64,000 bases of DNA from Noviherbaspirillum saxi (GTDB lineage Bacteria > Pseudomonadota > Gammaproteobacteria > Burkholderiales > Burkholderiaceae_D). The stretch is from assembly GCF_003591035.1 (NCBI RefSeq), contig NZ_QYUO01000003.1, positions 620,001-684,000 on the forward strand, given 5' to 3'. The notes beneath the pieces were generated by a model. The model ran no database searches and was not told the origin of the DNA. It was given only the letters and a program-made list of their open reading frames with translations. How positions within the stretch are numbered: the first letter of the stretch is position 1; each line of letters opens with the position of its first letter. A program made the position numbers and the translations under genes. Of the stretch, positions 28,228-38,500 are shown one piece after another.

Positions 28228-29603
28228 TTCAGCAAGCCGATGAAGTCAGCAGCGACTACAAGGTAGTGCTGATTGAAGACGATGATCTCCTCCGGCACAG
28301 CCTGAAGCAAGCTTTGAGCGGTGCCGGATTCGAAACATTCGCATTTGAACAATCGGATCTCGCGCTCGAGCAGTTACCGTCAATACAGCCGGATGTCGTA
28401 TTGACGGACCTGTATCTGAGCGACAAGGACACGCTCGACGGACTCAAGGTGATCGAGCGGATCAGGGAGGTCGATCCGGAGCTTCCGACCGTACTGATGA
28501 CGGCGCGCGGGAGCATTCCGATTGCAATCGACGCAACCCGCAAGGGCGCCTACGATTTTCTTGAAAAGCCGTTCGACAAGAATCATCTCATTACGGTCAT
28601 ACGCAGGGCAGCGGCCCAACGCCGGCTGACCGTCGAGAATCGCAATCTGTTGCAACGTCTCACGTTCGCGGCCGGCATTGAGCGCATCCTGATCGGACAA
28701 AGCGCCGCTATGCAGGCGCTGCGCAATCTGATCCTGCGCATCGCGCCGGCGCCGGCCAATGTGATCATTCTTGGCGAAACCGGTTCAGGCAAGGAAATGG
28801 TTGCACGCTGCGTGCATGAATTCAGCGGGCGGCAAGGAAACTTCGTGCCGATCAACTGTGCGGCCATTCCTGAGACGCTGTTCGAAAGCGAGTTGTTCGG
28901 GCATGAGGCGGGCGCCTATACCGGTGCTGCGAAGCAGCGCATCGGCAAGATCGAATACGCGAGCGGCGGGACGCTATTTCTTGATGAAATCGAAGCAATG
29001 CCGCTGCATCTGCAAGCCAAGCTGTTGCGCGTGCTGCAGGAGCGGCAAGTCGAGCGGCTGGGCCAAAACAAGGCATTGCCGGTCGATCTGCGCGTGGTCG
29101 CGGCAACCAAGGTCGACCTCAAGGATCACAGCGCCCAGGACAAGTTCCGCATCGACCTGTATTACCGGCTCAACGTCGCGACCCTGAAGATTCCGCCGCT
29201 GCGCGAACGGCGAGAAGATCTTACCCAACTGTTTGCCCATTTTCTGCATGAAGCGGCGCTGCGTTTCGGGCAGCCGCCGGCAATACCGGACCGTGAGATC
29301 CAGCAGCAGTTGCTGACCTACGACTGGCCGGGCAATGTACGCGAACTGCGGAATGTGGCAGAGCAGTTCCAGCTCGGAATACCCGTCTCGATCGGGCAGG
29401 CCGAAGCGCCGGTTGCACCGCAGTCGCTGGACGAGATCATTGCAGCGGTTGAAAAAGCCGTGATCGCGGAAACCCTCAAGCGCCATGACGGCGCCGCAAC
29501 CAACGCCTGCAATGAGCTAAAAATCAATTATTCGACGCTGTATCGCAAAATGAAGCTCTACGACATGGACCTGTCGGATTACAAGAAACCCGCCGAACAA
29601 TAA
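28224..29603 (+). CDS. Sigma-54-dependent response regulator (NtrC/DctD family)
   Basis: 459 residues from a TTG start overlapping the kinase gene. A receiver domain (about 13-130) has acidic pocket IEDDD and phospho-Asp in VVLTDLYLSD. An AAA+ domain follows with Walker A ILGETGSGKEMVAR, the sigma-54 contact loop GAYTGA (Tyr for the usual Phe), Walker B GGTLFLDEIEAM and arginine-finger region LNVATLKIPPLRERRED. A Fis-type helix-turn-helix closes the protein (ATNACNELKINYSTLYRKMK). It should activate sigma-54 promoters when phosphorylated by the kinase next door. Targets are not evident in the window. Enhancer-binding proteins of this class control hrpL in group I Hrp systems, but no sequence link is visible here. 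Confidence 0.92.
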   Translation: MIQQADEVSSDYKVVLIEDDDLLRHSLKQALSGAGFETFAFEQSDLALEQLPSIQPDVVLTDLYLSDKDTLDGLKVIERIREVDPELPTVLMTARGSIPIAIDATRKGAYDFLEKPFDKNHLITVIRRAAAQRRLTVENRNLLQRLTFAAGIERILIGQSAAMQALRNLILRIAPAPANVIILGETGSGKEMVARCVHEFSGRQGNFVPINCAAIPETLFESELFGHEAGAYTGAAKQRIGKIEYASGGTLFLDEIEAMPLHLQAKLLRVLQERQVERLGQNKALPVDLRVVAATKVDLKDHSAQDKFRIDLYYRLNVATLKIPPLRERREDLTQLFAHFLHEAALRFGQPPAIPDREIQQQLLTYDWPGNVRELRNVAEQFQLGIPVSIGQAEAPVAPQSLDEIIAAVEKAVIAETLKRHDGAATNACNELKINYSTLYRKMKLYDMDLSDYKKPAEQ

Positions 29604-29610
29604 GCTTCTC

Positions 29611-29636
29611 GGCAGGGGAAAGCTCTTTTCCCTGCC
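29611..29636 (+). terminator. Hairpin after the two-component operon
   Basis: GGCAGGGGAAA / TTTTCCCTGCC with loop GCTC, an 11-bp stem with one wobble pair, 8 bp after the stop codon. There is no downstream T run, so it is a weak or Rho-assisted terminator candidate. Confidence 0.5.
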
Positions 29637-29865
29637 TGCCCCGCCTTGCATGCAGCGCTGCAATCCCCTCTTCAGGACGGCATGCAACTTCGCACTACCC
29701 GATTCCCCACATCTCGACGGATATAAAAAATAGCGTTTATTTTCAAACGCTTACCTCTTCTTTGTCATTGCCTTCCCGCTGGCATGGCTCTCGCTAATAA
29801 CGGTCTATCTGAACTCTGCAGGCACTGACGCTTGCAGTCGAATAACCATCAACCGGCCAAAGAAG

Positions 29866-31629
29866 ATGTACAAGCTCTCAAGCGAAGAAATCGACTTGCC
29901 GCTGCCCTTGCAACGCTCTCTTACGACCAACAAGCTGGTCGGCCTGATGATTGTCCGCCAGGGCGTGGTCGGCCGTTGCAACAGTGAGGCCGGGAGGATA
30001 TTCGGCTACAGCCCCGCCGACATGGAGGGAATGCCGTTATCCGCATTCTTCCCCGTCGTTAGCGAGGAATTGAAACAGGCGAGCGCGTCCGCACAGGCGC
30101 AGGCCAGCGTCGTGGTCACCGGAAAAATGCCGGCCACCGCTCGCAACGGCAAAGCGATCTGGGTGAGAACGATGGTGCATACCTCAGTGGTCGAAGGTGG
30201 CTCGGCCACGACGGTATGGGTCATCAAGGAATTTATTGAACGCAGGGATGACAAGGAGGAGCGGGTCCATACTGCGCAGGGAAATGCGCAGCTGCACCTT
30301 CCCTCCTCAACGGGTTCAGGCCAGGCGCCGGATACGCATCATGCGGCACATGCACGCATTACCGGACGTGCGCGGCTCGAAGAACAGTTCGGTCGGGTAT
30401 TGCGTGAAGCGCAGGCGCGTAACCGGCACGTTGCCGTGTTGTTCATTGGTTTTCATCGGGTCAAGTTTATCTGTGACATGCTGGGGCGCGAAGCCGGCGA
30501 GCAGTTCATCGAACAGCTCGCGATCCGCATCCGGGAGTCCATCCGTCCTGCGGACCATTGCTGGCAGTCGAGCCGCGACGAATTTGTGGTATCGCTCAGC
30601 CATGTCGGCGATGCACATGCAGCAATGGAAGTCGCGCAGCGCATACTGGACCTGCTCTCGGCCCCGCTCTCCATTGGAGGCATTGCCCTGTATGTGACCG
30701 CGTCGATCGGCATCAGCCTGTTCCCTCAACACGGACGCGAAGCCGATACGCTGCTATGCAAGGCAGACCTGGCTCTCAACCGCAGCAACATGGAAAGTGG
30801 TAACAACCTGCGCATCTTCACGGAAGATATCGAGCACGCGGTCAAGCGCGCGTTCAATCTCGATCAGGATTTGCGCCGGGCCTTGTCGGGGAAGCAGTTT
30901 CAGCTTTCTTACCAGCCCATCGTCAATATCGATCACTTTGAGGTGTGTTCGCTGGAAGCGCTTCTGCGCTGGCAACTTCCGGACGGGACCATGGTGCCGC
31001 CGCAAGAGTTCATTCCTCTTGCCGAAAACAACGGTTTGATTATGCCTATCGGTCACTGGGTAATACGCGAGGCATGCAGGCAAATCGGCGCATGGCAACG
31101 AAGCCTGGGCACAGTGGTGCCGGTAGCCATCAATCTATCGCCGCAACAGTTTCAGGGCCCCGACCCGGCTGCATTGCTCCTGCGCGCCTTGCGCGAGGAA
31201 GAGATCGATCCGTCATTGCTGGAAATCGAGATCACCGAAACATCGCTGATGCAGAACATGGACGACATGATGAGGCAGCTGCGGCAACTTGCCGATGCAG
31301 GCGTGCGGCTCGCGATAGATGACTTTGGCACCGGCTACTCAAGCTTGAACTACCTGCGCAAGCTGCCAGTCCATGCAGTAAAGATCGACCGATCCTTCAT
31401 TCGCGATCTTACCCATGATGTCAACGGCCAGCTGATCGTGCAGACGATCATCGATCTCGCCAACCAGCTGCATCTCGACACCATCGCGGAAGGCGTTGAA
31501 ACGCCGGAACAGGTCGACATGCTGAGAAATTTCGGCTGCCGGCGTCTTCAAGGGTTTTACCTGTCCGAGCCGGCACCCGCGTCACAGATCGAGCGCTTGC
31601 TGAAGCAAGGCGCGCTTGGAGTGATTTAG
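29866..31629 (+). CDS. PAS-GGDEF-EAL protein, probable c-di-GMP phosphodiesterase
   Basis: 587 cytoplasmic residues. A PAS domain (about 20-130) with GRCNSEAGRIFGYSPADMEG is followed by a GGDEF domain whose signature is degenerate (SSRDEF), so cyclase activity is unlikely. An intact EAL domain comes last: SLEALLRWQLPDG, NLSPQQFQ, EIEITETSL, IDDFGTGYSSLNYL, KIDRSFI and AEGVET, all of which carry the metal and catalytic residues of active enzymes. It should hydrolyse c-di-GMP and thus oppose the hrp-box PAS-GGDEF protein at 7046. It is transcribed alone, between the sigma-54 regulator and the PL6 lyase. Confidence 0.88.
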   Translation: MYKLSSEEIDLPLPLQRSLTTNKLVGLMIVRQGVVGRCNSEAGRIFGYSPADMEGMPLSAFFPVVSEELKQASASAQAQASVVVTGKMPATARNGKAIWVRTMVHTSVVEGGSATTVWVIKEFIERRDDKEERVHTAQGNAQLHLPSSTGSGQAPDTHHAAHARITGRARLEEQFGRVLREAQARNRHVAVLFIGFHRVKFICDMLGREAGEQFIEQLAIRIRESIRPADHCWQSSRDEFVVSLSHVGDAHAAMEVAQRILDLLSAPLSIGGIALYVTASIGISLFPQHGREADTLLCKADLALNRSNMESGNNLRIFTEDIEHAVKRAFNLDQDLRRALSGKQFQLSYQPIVNIDHFEVCSLEALLRWQLPDGTMVPPQEFIPLAENNGLIMPIGHWVIREACRQIGAWQRSLGTVVPVAINLSPQQFQGPDPAALLLRALREEEIDPSLLEIEITETSLMQNMDDMMRQLRQLADAGVRLAIDDFGTGYSSLNYLRKLPVHAVKIDRSFIRDLTHDVNGQLIVQTIIDLANQLHLDTIAEGVETPEQVDMLRNFGCRRLQGFYLSEPAPASQIERLLKQGALGVI

Positions 31630-31742
31630 CCGCGACTATACCGTCGATGTCGGACCAGCGCGGGTAGCGTTTTGATCAGAGACGGTTGTCCAACATGACG
31701 GCACATCGCACTAGCGAGGCGCCACAAACCTGTAGGGAGCTT

Positions 31743-33338
31743 ATGCGGCACAAACAAACGGCGACCATCTGCATGATCCTGTTATTCGGTCAGGCGGGCT
31801 GCGGCGGAGGCAGCGGAAGCGACATTGAAACGCCGGCCCTGCCACCGCCGATCGTTGCACCGCAACCCGGGAACCCGCCCGGTGGAGAAGATGCGCCGCC
31901 GGTGCCGCCATTGGTGCCGACCACGCCGCCTGAAGCCATACCGACGCCGGGCGATACGATGCCGGCGGTGCAAGTGTCGAATGCTAAGCAACTGCAGAAC
32001 GCCATCAACAACGCATCGGCGGGTGTCGTGATCCGGCTTGCCGACGGCAGCTATACCGGTCCGTTTACCATCACGCGCAAGAATGGCAGGTCGGGCAGCC
32101 CGATCACTATCGTCGCGGCAAATCCGGGCGGCGCGGTTATTTCAGGAAAAGCCGGTTTTGAATTCGAGAGCGCTTCTTACGTGACACTGCAAGGCTTGAA
32201 GTTTGTCAACCAGGGAACCGCAGTGTCGCTGTCTTCGGCCAGCCATCACGTCCGTGTTACCGGCAACACCTTCGCCCTGGCGAAGAACAGCGCGCCCACC
32301 AAATGGATCGTGATCGACGGTGCAGGCAGCGATTACAACCAGATCGATCACAATGATTTCGGCCCGCGTCAAGGAGTCGGTCAAATGATTGCGCTGGACC
32401 AAGTCAACGAACAAGTCCCGCGGCATACGCTGATCGAGAAAAACCATTTTCACGATGCCGTTCGACTGGCCGACAATGGCGGCGAGACGATACGCGTCGG
32501 CCTGTCCGTGGCATCGATGTCGGATGGATTCACTGTGATCCAGAACAACCTGTTCGTCCATTGCGACAGCGACCCCGAGGTGATATCGGTCAAGAGCGGC
32601 CGCAATACGGTTCGCTTCAATACCTTTATCCGGAACCAAGGGCAGGTGACCGCGCGGCACGGTCACAACAACAGCTTTTACGGCAACTATCTGTTGAATG
32701 ACGGCGTCAAGAAGGATGTCGGCGGATTCCGGATCTACGGCAACGACCACAAGCTGTATAACAACTATCTGCACAAGCTGACCGGCAATGCGATCGTCCT
32801 CGATGCGGGGAGTTATGACGGCGGCGCCAACGGCTATACATCCACGCCGAACGAAGAGCAGCTGCGCATGCACTGGCGCATCTATCGCGCACTGGTGGTC
32901 AACAACACGATTGTGGGCAGCACGACCGGTATCGTGATCGGCGGGAGCAAGTCGCTTGCGCCGGTCGGCAGCATCGTCGCCAACAACATCGTCGTCAATA
33001 CGACAGGAACGCTCTACGACGAAAACATGAAAAGCAATACCGTCTTTGCTGGCAATATCGGCTTCGGTGCCACGACCGGCAACGTCTCCAGAACGTCCGC
33101 TGAAATCCGAACCGTCGATCCGATGCTGGTGGAGGTCGACGGGTTGCGGAAGCTGTCGTCAAACGGGCCGGCGCACCATGCTGCGGTAGGCCATTATCCT
33201 TTCCTCACCGACGACATGGATGGACAGACGCGCACGCGCCACGATGTCGGCGCCGACGAGTACACAAGCTTGCCAGCTTTGAGAAAGCCGCTGACGGCTG
33301 AGGATGTCGGGCCGAATGCCACGGATGCCGGGACATAG
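31743..33338 (+). CDS. Polysaccharide lyase family 6 lipoprotein (alginate lyase/chondroitinase B type)
   Basis: Exported beta-helix enzyme of 531 residues. The start is ATG 31743 behind TAGGGAG. The signal peptide ends with FGQAGC, so Cys20 is the likely lipid anchor, followed by a long Pro-rich linker. The helix coils carry the PL6 pattern (ASYVTLQGLKF, NTFIRNQGQ, HNNSFYGNYL, FRIYGNDHKLYNNYL). The catalytic pair is visible as Lys284 in VISVKSGRN and Arg305 in TARHGHN, 21 residues apart, exactly the spacing of Lys250 and Arg271 in chondroitinase B. It should cleave a uronic-acid polymer by beta-elimination; alginate is the commonest substrate of the family. Confidence 0.82.
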   Translation: MRHKQTATICMILLFGQAGCGGGSGSDIETPALPPPIVAPQPGNPPGGEDAPPVPPLVPTTPPEAIPTPGDTMPAVQVSNAKQLQNAINNASAGVVIRLADGSYTGPFTITRKNGRSGSPITIVAANPGGAVISGKAGFEFESASYVTLQGLKFVNQGTAVSLSSASHHVRVTGNTFALAKNSAPTKWIVIDGAGSDYNQIDHNDFGPRQGVGQMIALDQVNEQVPRHTLIEKNHFHDAVRLADNGGETIRVGLSVASMSDGFTVIQNNLFVHCDSDPEVISVKSGRNTVRFNTFIRNQGQVTARHGHNNSFYGNYLLNDGVKKDVGGFRIYGNDHKLYNNYLHKLTGNAIVLDAGSYDGGANGYTSTPNEEQLRMHWRIYRALVVNNTIVGSTTGIVIGGSKSLAPVGSIVANNIVVNTTGTLYDENMKSNTVFAGNIGFGATTGNVSRTSAEIRTVDPMLVEVDGLRKLSSNGPAHHAAVGHYPFLTDDMDGQTRTRHDVGADEYTSLPALRKPLTAEDVGPNATDAGT

Positions 33339-33363
33339 CGCCGCTGAACGCTGCACGTGACAG

Positions 33364-33684
33364 CCGGCCGTTCTCGGTTTCCTTTAACTGCACATCAAAA
33401 CGTATCCTGTTTTCATTGGAAAGCCGCAGATCGGCTTCTTCTTCCACGCTGGCCAGCGCAGCGGCACTCGCTGCGACCCGAACCAGCCACGCCAGCACTG
33501 CCGCGCGCAGGATCAGGCCAACGACGCGGTAGTAGCGATCGGGATGATTCGAGACCAATGGGAGTGCTTCATCGATGCGCGAAAGCGCGTCGGCATGGTT
33601 CAACGCCTGCGCATCGAATTCGGCCAGATCGAGCGCAGCGATACCGATCAGTCGGTCATAGTTGCGAATGGATGCCGCATAATT
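33364..33684 (-). pseudogene. Remnant of a TPR-type sensor kinase gene
   Basis: On the minus strand an open stretch reads LIGIAALDLAEFDAQALNHA, ALPLVSNHPDRYYRVVGLI and NENRIRFDVQLKETENGRL. The last part matches EELKVRFDVRLRESENELL in the hybrid kinase at the left edge of the window, just before that protein's membrane segment. Both ends are lost. The piece abuts the end of the lyase gene and is probably the relic of a paralogous kinase. Confidence 0.5.
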
Positions 33685-33767
33685 CTCGCGCGCAGGGTAG
33701 CTTTTTTTGCTCACAAGAAGCATCATCCAACAAACTTTCTTTTTCGCTGATGGTGAACAAGGCAATT

Positions 33768-34688
33768 ATGTCCCCCAATGTCAATAAAATTGCGCCTAGT
33801 CCCCGCGCAAAGATCCTGATCGTGGATGACACCCCGGCCAATCTGCGCTTGCTGGTCCGTATGCTTTCCGAGCAAAACTATGCGGTCATGGCGGCCAACT
33901 CCGGCGCCGTCGCCTTGCAAGTCATGGAGACTGCCTTGCCAGACATCGTGCTTCTGGACGTCAAGATGCCGGAGATGGACGGCTACGAAGTTTGCCGGTG
34001 CCTGAAAGCGGATCCTCGCACCTGCGACATACCGGTCATCTTTATCAGCGCCCTGGACGCCGCCTGGGACAAGGTGCGCGCCTTTACCGTGGGCGGAGTC
34101 GATTACATCGTCAAACCTATCGAACCGGTCGAGGTGCTGGCACGCGTGGAGACGCATCTTTCCCTGAATGGCTTGCGCCGTCAACTCGAGCAGCGCGTGG
34201 AAGAGCGGACTGCGGACCTGCTCATGGCGAAAGAGGCGCTGTTCGAAAGCAAGGCGCTGCTGCAAGCTATCATCGACACCTCGACCACGATCATCTATGT
34301 CAAGGATCTCGATGGTTGTTACATGCTTGTCAACAGGCGGTTCGAGGAATTGTTCGGCGGGCCTGATCGTAATCTGCTGGGCCTGACCGATGACGAAATC
34401 TTCCCGCCGGAGATCGCGAAAGCCTTGCGCGCCATCGACGAACAAATCATCGCCAGCGGCGCAGGCCTGGAATGTGAAGAAGTTCTGCCGCATGGCGACG
34501 AGTTGCACACCTACATATTGGTGACGTCGCCACTACGCGATCTGACCGGCGAAGTGTATGCGATCTGCGCAATTGCGACCGATATTACCGACCGCCAGCG
34601 CGATGAAGAAATACTGCGCGAATTGAACGAGATGCTCGAGAGCCGTCTGGCCGAGCGGCATGCGGCAGATGAAGGCTCCGGGACCTGA
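33768..34688 (+). CDS. Response regulator with C-terminal PAS domain
   Basis: 306 residues from ATG 33768 (AAGG 6 bp upstream; ATG 33750 is an alternative). A receiver domain (about 14-130) has the acidic pair IVDDT, phospho-Asp in IVLLDVKMPEMDG and Lys in YIVKPIEP. A coiled coil (QLEQRVEERTADLLMAKE) and a PAS domain (about 180-290, with STTIIYVKDLDGCYMLVN and CAIATDITDRQR) follow, then a short coil with no output domain. The protein ends where a kinase or GGDEF domain would normally begin, so it may act through protein contacts or be a shortened hybrid kinase. Confidence 0.8.
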   Translation: MSPNVNKIAPSPRAKILIVDDTPANLRLLVRMLSEQNYAVMAANSGAVALQVMETALPDIVLLDVKMPEMDGYEVCRCLKADPRTCDIPVIFISALDAAWDKVRAFTVGGVDYIVKPIEPVEVLARVETHLSLNGLRRQLEQRVEERTADLLMAKEALFESKALLQAIIDTSTTIIYVKDLDGCYMLVNRRFEELFGGPDRNLLGLTDDEIFPPEIAKALRAIDEQIIASGAGLECEEVLPHGDELHTYILVTSPLRDLTGEVYAICAIATDITDRQRDEEILRELNEMLESRLAERHAADEGSGT

Positions 34689-34788
34689 TGTCGCCGGCAA
34701 TGTCCGACAGTTGGCATCTGGCAACGCACGGCTGACGATGGCATTACCGCTTTGACAGAGAGTGGAGTTGAAAAGTCGAACAAAGGCG

Positions 34789-34816
34789 GGAACCGGATTT
34801 GGTGTCGAGCCACTCA
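34789..34816 (+). promoter_or_regulatory. hrp box, consensus match
   Basis: GGAACC at 34789-34794, 15-bp spacer, CCACTCA at 34810-34816. Identical to the HrpL consensus. The next gene on this strand is the bactofilin at 34959, 142 bp further on. Confidence 0.82.
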
Positions 34817-34958
34817 GCACCGGAGAATGCAGGTATCCGCAGCGCGACGCTCGTCTGGGAAAGTGCCTGCATGCGGACAGTAACGGGAAGTATGGCTGCT
34901 TGTCATACTCTCGACGACTTCTCCCGCATCCTAAATCTTCTTCGACCGGAGCCACCCA

Positions 34959-35579
34959 ATGGGACAACACGCCAATCTCTTTGAAAAAATAATCGCGAAC
35001 GTACGGCAAGGCGCATCGAATTCGCGCACGAACGTTTATCGCAACACGCCGAAAGAGGTAGTACGCTCCCTCCGATCGAATCACGCCCAGCAGCACGATG
35101 TTCATCGCCCAACAGATGAAGAGCATGAACCGGCGGCGCCGTCACACCAGCCATCGCCGCATATCGAGGGAAACGCGGCAGAAAATCCAGGGCAATGCGC
35201 GACGAGAGAAGGTTTGCATGCCGCCGAGAATAGCCATCTGGTCATCGGACGTGGCGTCAAGCTGGTCGGCGAAATCAGCAACTGCGAGACGCTGGTCGTC
35301 GATGGCGACGTCGAAGCGAAGAACGATAGCCGCATGCTCAAGATCGCCAGCAATGGTTCGTTCAAGGGAACCGTCAACGTCGATGTGGCGGAAATCTATG
35401 GTCGTTTTGAAGGCGAACTGGTGGCACGTCAAAAGTTGATCGTATACGCAACCGGCTCGGTGACCGGCCAAATCAGTTACGGCAAGCTGGTGGTTGAAGA
35501 AGGCGGGCGCGTGTCCGGCAGCGTCACCGTCGCACCCCCGGCTGCCGGCGCCGAGATGGCTGTTCAGCATCTACTTTGA
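34959..35579 (+). CDS. Bactofilin-family cytoskeletal protein
   Basis: 206 residues. About 90 N-terminal residues are polar and unstructured. The bactofilin beta-helix core follows (about 92-205): HLVIGRGVKLVGEISNCETL, VVDGDVEAKND, NGSFKGTVNVDVAEIYGRFEG, ARQKLIVYATGSVTGQISYG and LVVEEGGRVSGSV. Bactofilins polymerise without nucleotide and place machinery at the cell envelope. Here the promoter is an exact hrp box, which suggests a scaffold used together with type III secretion (inference). The N-terminal MGQHAN formally fits a myristoylation site, probably by chance. It ends 1 bp before the convergent kinase gene. Confidence 0.85.
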   Translation: MGQHANLFEKIIANVRQGASNSRTNVYRNTPKEVVRSLRSNHAQQHDVHRPTDEEHEPAAPSHQPSPHIEGNAAENPGQCATREGLHAAENSHLVIGRGVKLVGEISNCETLVVDGDVEAKNDSRMLKIASNGSFKGTVNVDVAEIYGRFEGELVARQKLIVYATGSVTGQISYGKLVVEEGGRVSGSVTVAPPAAGAEMAVQHLL

Positions 35580-35580
35580 C

Positions 35581-38500
35581 TTATAAATTTTTTTCATTAA
35601 CAAGAACGCCTATTTGAACCAGGATTTCGTTTGGTACCGTGGGGCCGGCCTTAAGAGCCAGATATTCGTTCAATTTGCTTAAATCGATTACATCGTTTTC
35701 TGGACTATCCTCCGGTATCACCCCATGCTTGCGTAACTCGGCCAATTTAGCCTCCACTCCATTCCCATTTTTTTCATCCGCCCGATCCAGCAATGTAGCA
35801 ACATCCTTGCCGATATTCTCACGTTCAATAACGTAATCGACGCTGAACTCAACCGATAGCGTTTCGGTCTTTGGTATCTCATTTCCACTTGCAGTTTTTT
35901 GTATGCGCTTCAGCAATTCCAATTCGCTCAGCACCGGACGCATGCGGCGAACGTGGGCACGTTTGTGCGCGTCGAGTTCACCCGAGTTTGTGGCCGAGTC
36001 CTCTTCCATCTTCTGCGACGGTAGCGGGTCGGGAAACTTAAGATTTTTCTTTCTCTCTTGTTGCTTACGCAAAATATCGGTCTCTTCCTGTGTTATTTTG
36101 CGCTCTTGGGTAGCGTGAGCGGCAAGCTCCATATCTTCGTGAATATGTTGATCAAGAAAACGCCGCGCAAGCTTTACCTTTTCCATTAGGCCAGGACGCG
36201 TCGTTTTCGAGACATGGTCATATTGCGCTTCCATGAGGCGCTCTCGCAACTCGCGCAGTGAACTTGGCATGTAATGGCTAATATCTTTGTTCTCAATGAA
36301 GTGATTTTTCCCGAAGTCATTCGGCAATCCCAGTTCTTCCAGAACCGGACGCATTCGGGCAACGAAGGCCGCCATCCGTGGTGCAAGCTCACTGAATTCG
36401 GTCAACGCTTTTTCCCGTTGAGCTAGCCCGTCGGGATCCGTCCGGCCCGCAAACATGTTCAGCCGAGACCATATGTCGAACGCTAACGCAAAATCCTGTT
36501 CCCTCACGTTTTTGTCGGGCTGCGATTTTCCAAACGTCGATCCGGGAATGGAAAAGATTTCCGATAACAATTCATTGATGCGCTTTTCCGTTCCATGGAA
36601 GAAGCTTGCCCCCAGTTCTTTATATCTTTTGAGGCGCTGAGTAAGGTTTTCCTTCGATTTTTCCAATCGGCCCACCATTGCACCAAGCGCGCCTTTCAAG
36701 CCCTTATTTTGTTCTCCGGCGCTCCTCGTGATCAACGAGCCGATACGTGCGTCATGTTTTACCAATGTATCGATCATCATTTGAACGCGCCGTGCCACGG
36801 AAGCAGATTTTTTGGGAGCCAGATGCGTTTCGGAGAGAAGCGCCTCACCCTGTTCGATAAGCAGCTGGACATCAAGTTCGTCTTGCGAAAGAAGATGACC
36901 TGCAGATGACATTTGCCTGTTCACGTCTGCAGAGCTTAGCCTGATTATGATCGTAACAAAACTCTTCTGCAGGGCTGTCAGCTTTGTGTTCAAGCTAACT
37001 TTGGCGGTGTCCATGACATGCTGCGGCTGGTTCATCGCAACAGGATTCAGGCGCTGAATTAGCTGAGCGCAGTGCCGCCATGCCTGGAGCGCGGTGCGGT
37101 AATGCCAGCGGTGGGGAGCCAGCTTCAAGTCGATTGGCTTGTCGGATTCCGGCGTCTTGGACGGAGTCGGATTGAGCGCGATATTCAGATTCTTCTGCTG
37201 CAGAAGGAGGGCGCATACTTCGAAGACGATCGGGTGCAGATGTTCAGGCAGAGCCAAGAGTTCACGTATCTCGGCATTTGTTTTGCTGGCAATCGGGCGA
37301 AGATGCTCAGGCAGGTCCTTCTCGACGTTGGCAAGCTCGGACATCTTGCGTATCGCCATACTGGTGATGTTTTTACCTTGCTCGCCAAGCTCCTTCTCCA
37401 GCGATGCAACAGCTTCTTTCTCAAGAGGGTTGTTGTTCGGTTGTGGTGAAAGATTGGCAGCATCGTTCAGTTTGCCGAGCAAGTCGGCACAGGTTTTTAT
37501 CAGCTCCCGGATCGTATCCGACGAGTGCTTGCCTTTAGTCGTCTGTGCTGCGGACTCCAGTTCGTACTTCACCTTCAACAGGTCCGCTTGGGTCGCAATC
37601 CAATAGATTGCCGGAGGCAGATTTGGCCGTTGGGGGAATTCAAGTGGATCCTGTTTAGCCGGCTTTTCCACCGGATCGAGCGAATCCATCATGTCTTTTA
37701 TCAGGCTACGGGCCTCGTCATGGCTTATCACAGCGTCCTTGAAGAACATAAGATTCCTGGCCACGCGCGCATCGGGAGCTTGATCGGAATTGCTCTGCAT
37801 CATTCTCATGGCGTCGGGATAGGCAAACCCACCGCTTCTTGCGGTATTGACATTGTTTTTAATATCAATGTAATGACCCGGGAGCCGTTCTTTCAGGCCA
37901 GTATACGGATTCGTGTGAGCTACATCTTTGCTATGCGCTACAAGTGTCAAGCCTTCGTTCGGCTGCCAGTTTCTGGCATGCTTGAAATTCCATTGCCCGT
38001 CCCATTCGTTGATAACGGTAGTAAGGTCAAATTCCATTGACTCCAATAGCGATGATGCGACGCAAAACACATCGAATTGCTCAGTACGGAGGATTCCCTT
38101 TTTACCTTCTCCAATCGCGCCCGGCGGCGCATAGGTGTGAGTTCCAGCATTGGCATGGACACCAAGCTCGCCGGAAATGCCGAAGTCGATAACTTTCAGG
38201 TCGCCGGTCTCACGGTCAAAGATGAAATTGTCAGGTTTGATATCGCCATGGATTAACCCTGCTTTTCCAAACAACTCTATGACCTGAAGCACCTGATATC
38301 CGATCCATTGCATTATGCCGTCAAACTGTCGTTTCTTAAGCTTGCCGCACGCGTACCGCAGCGATAATTCCTTTATCACCGCCAGGCCGCCAAATCCTTT
38401 TTCCATCAGAAGGAGTGGGGTGATGTCGGCGGCAGTCAACGGCGTGACATCCCCGCTCTTCCTGCGTTCGGCAACATCGGGTTTCAATACTCCGGCCATT

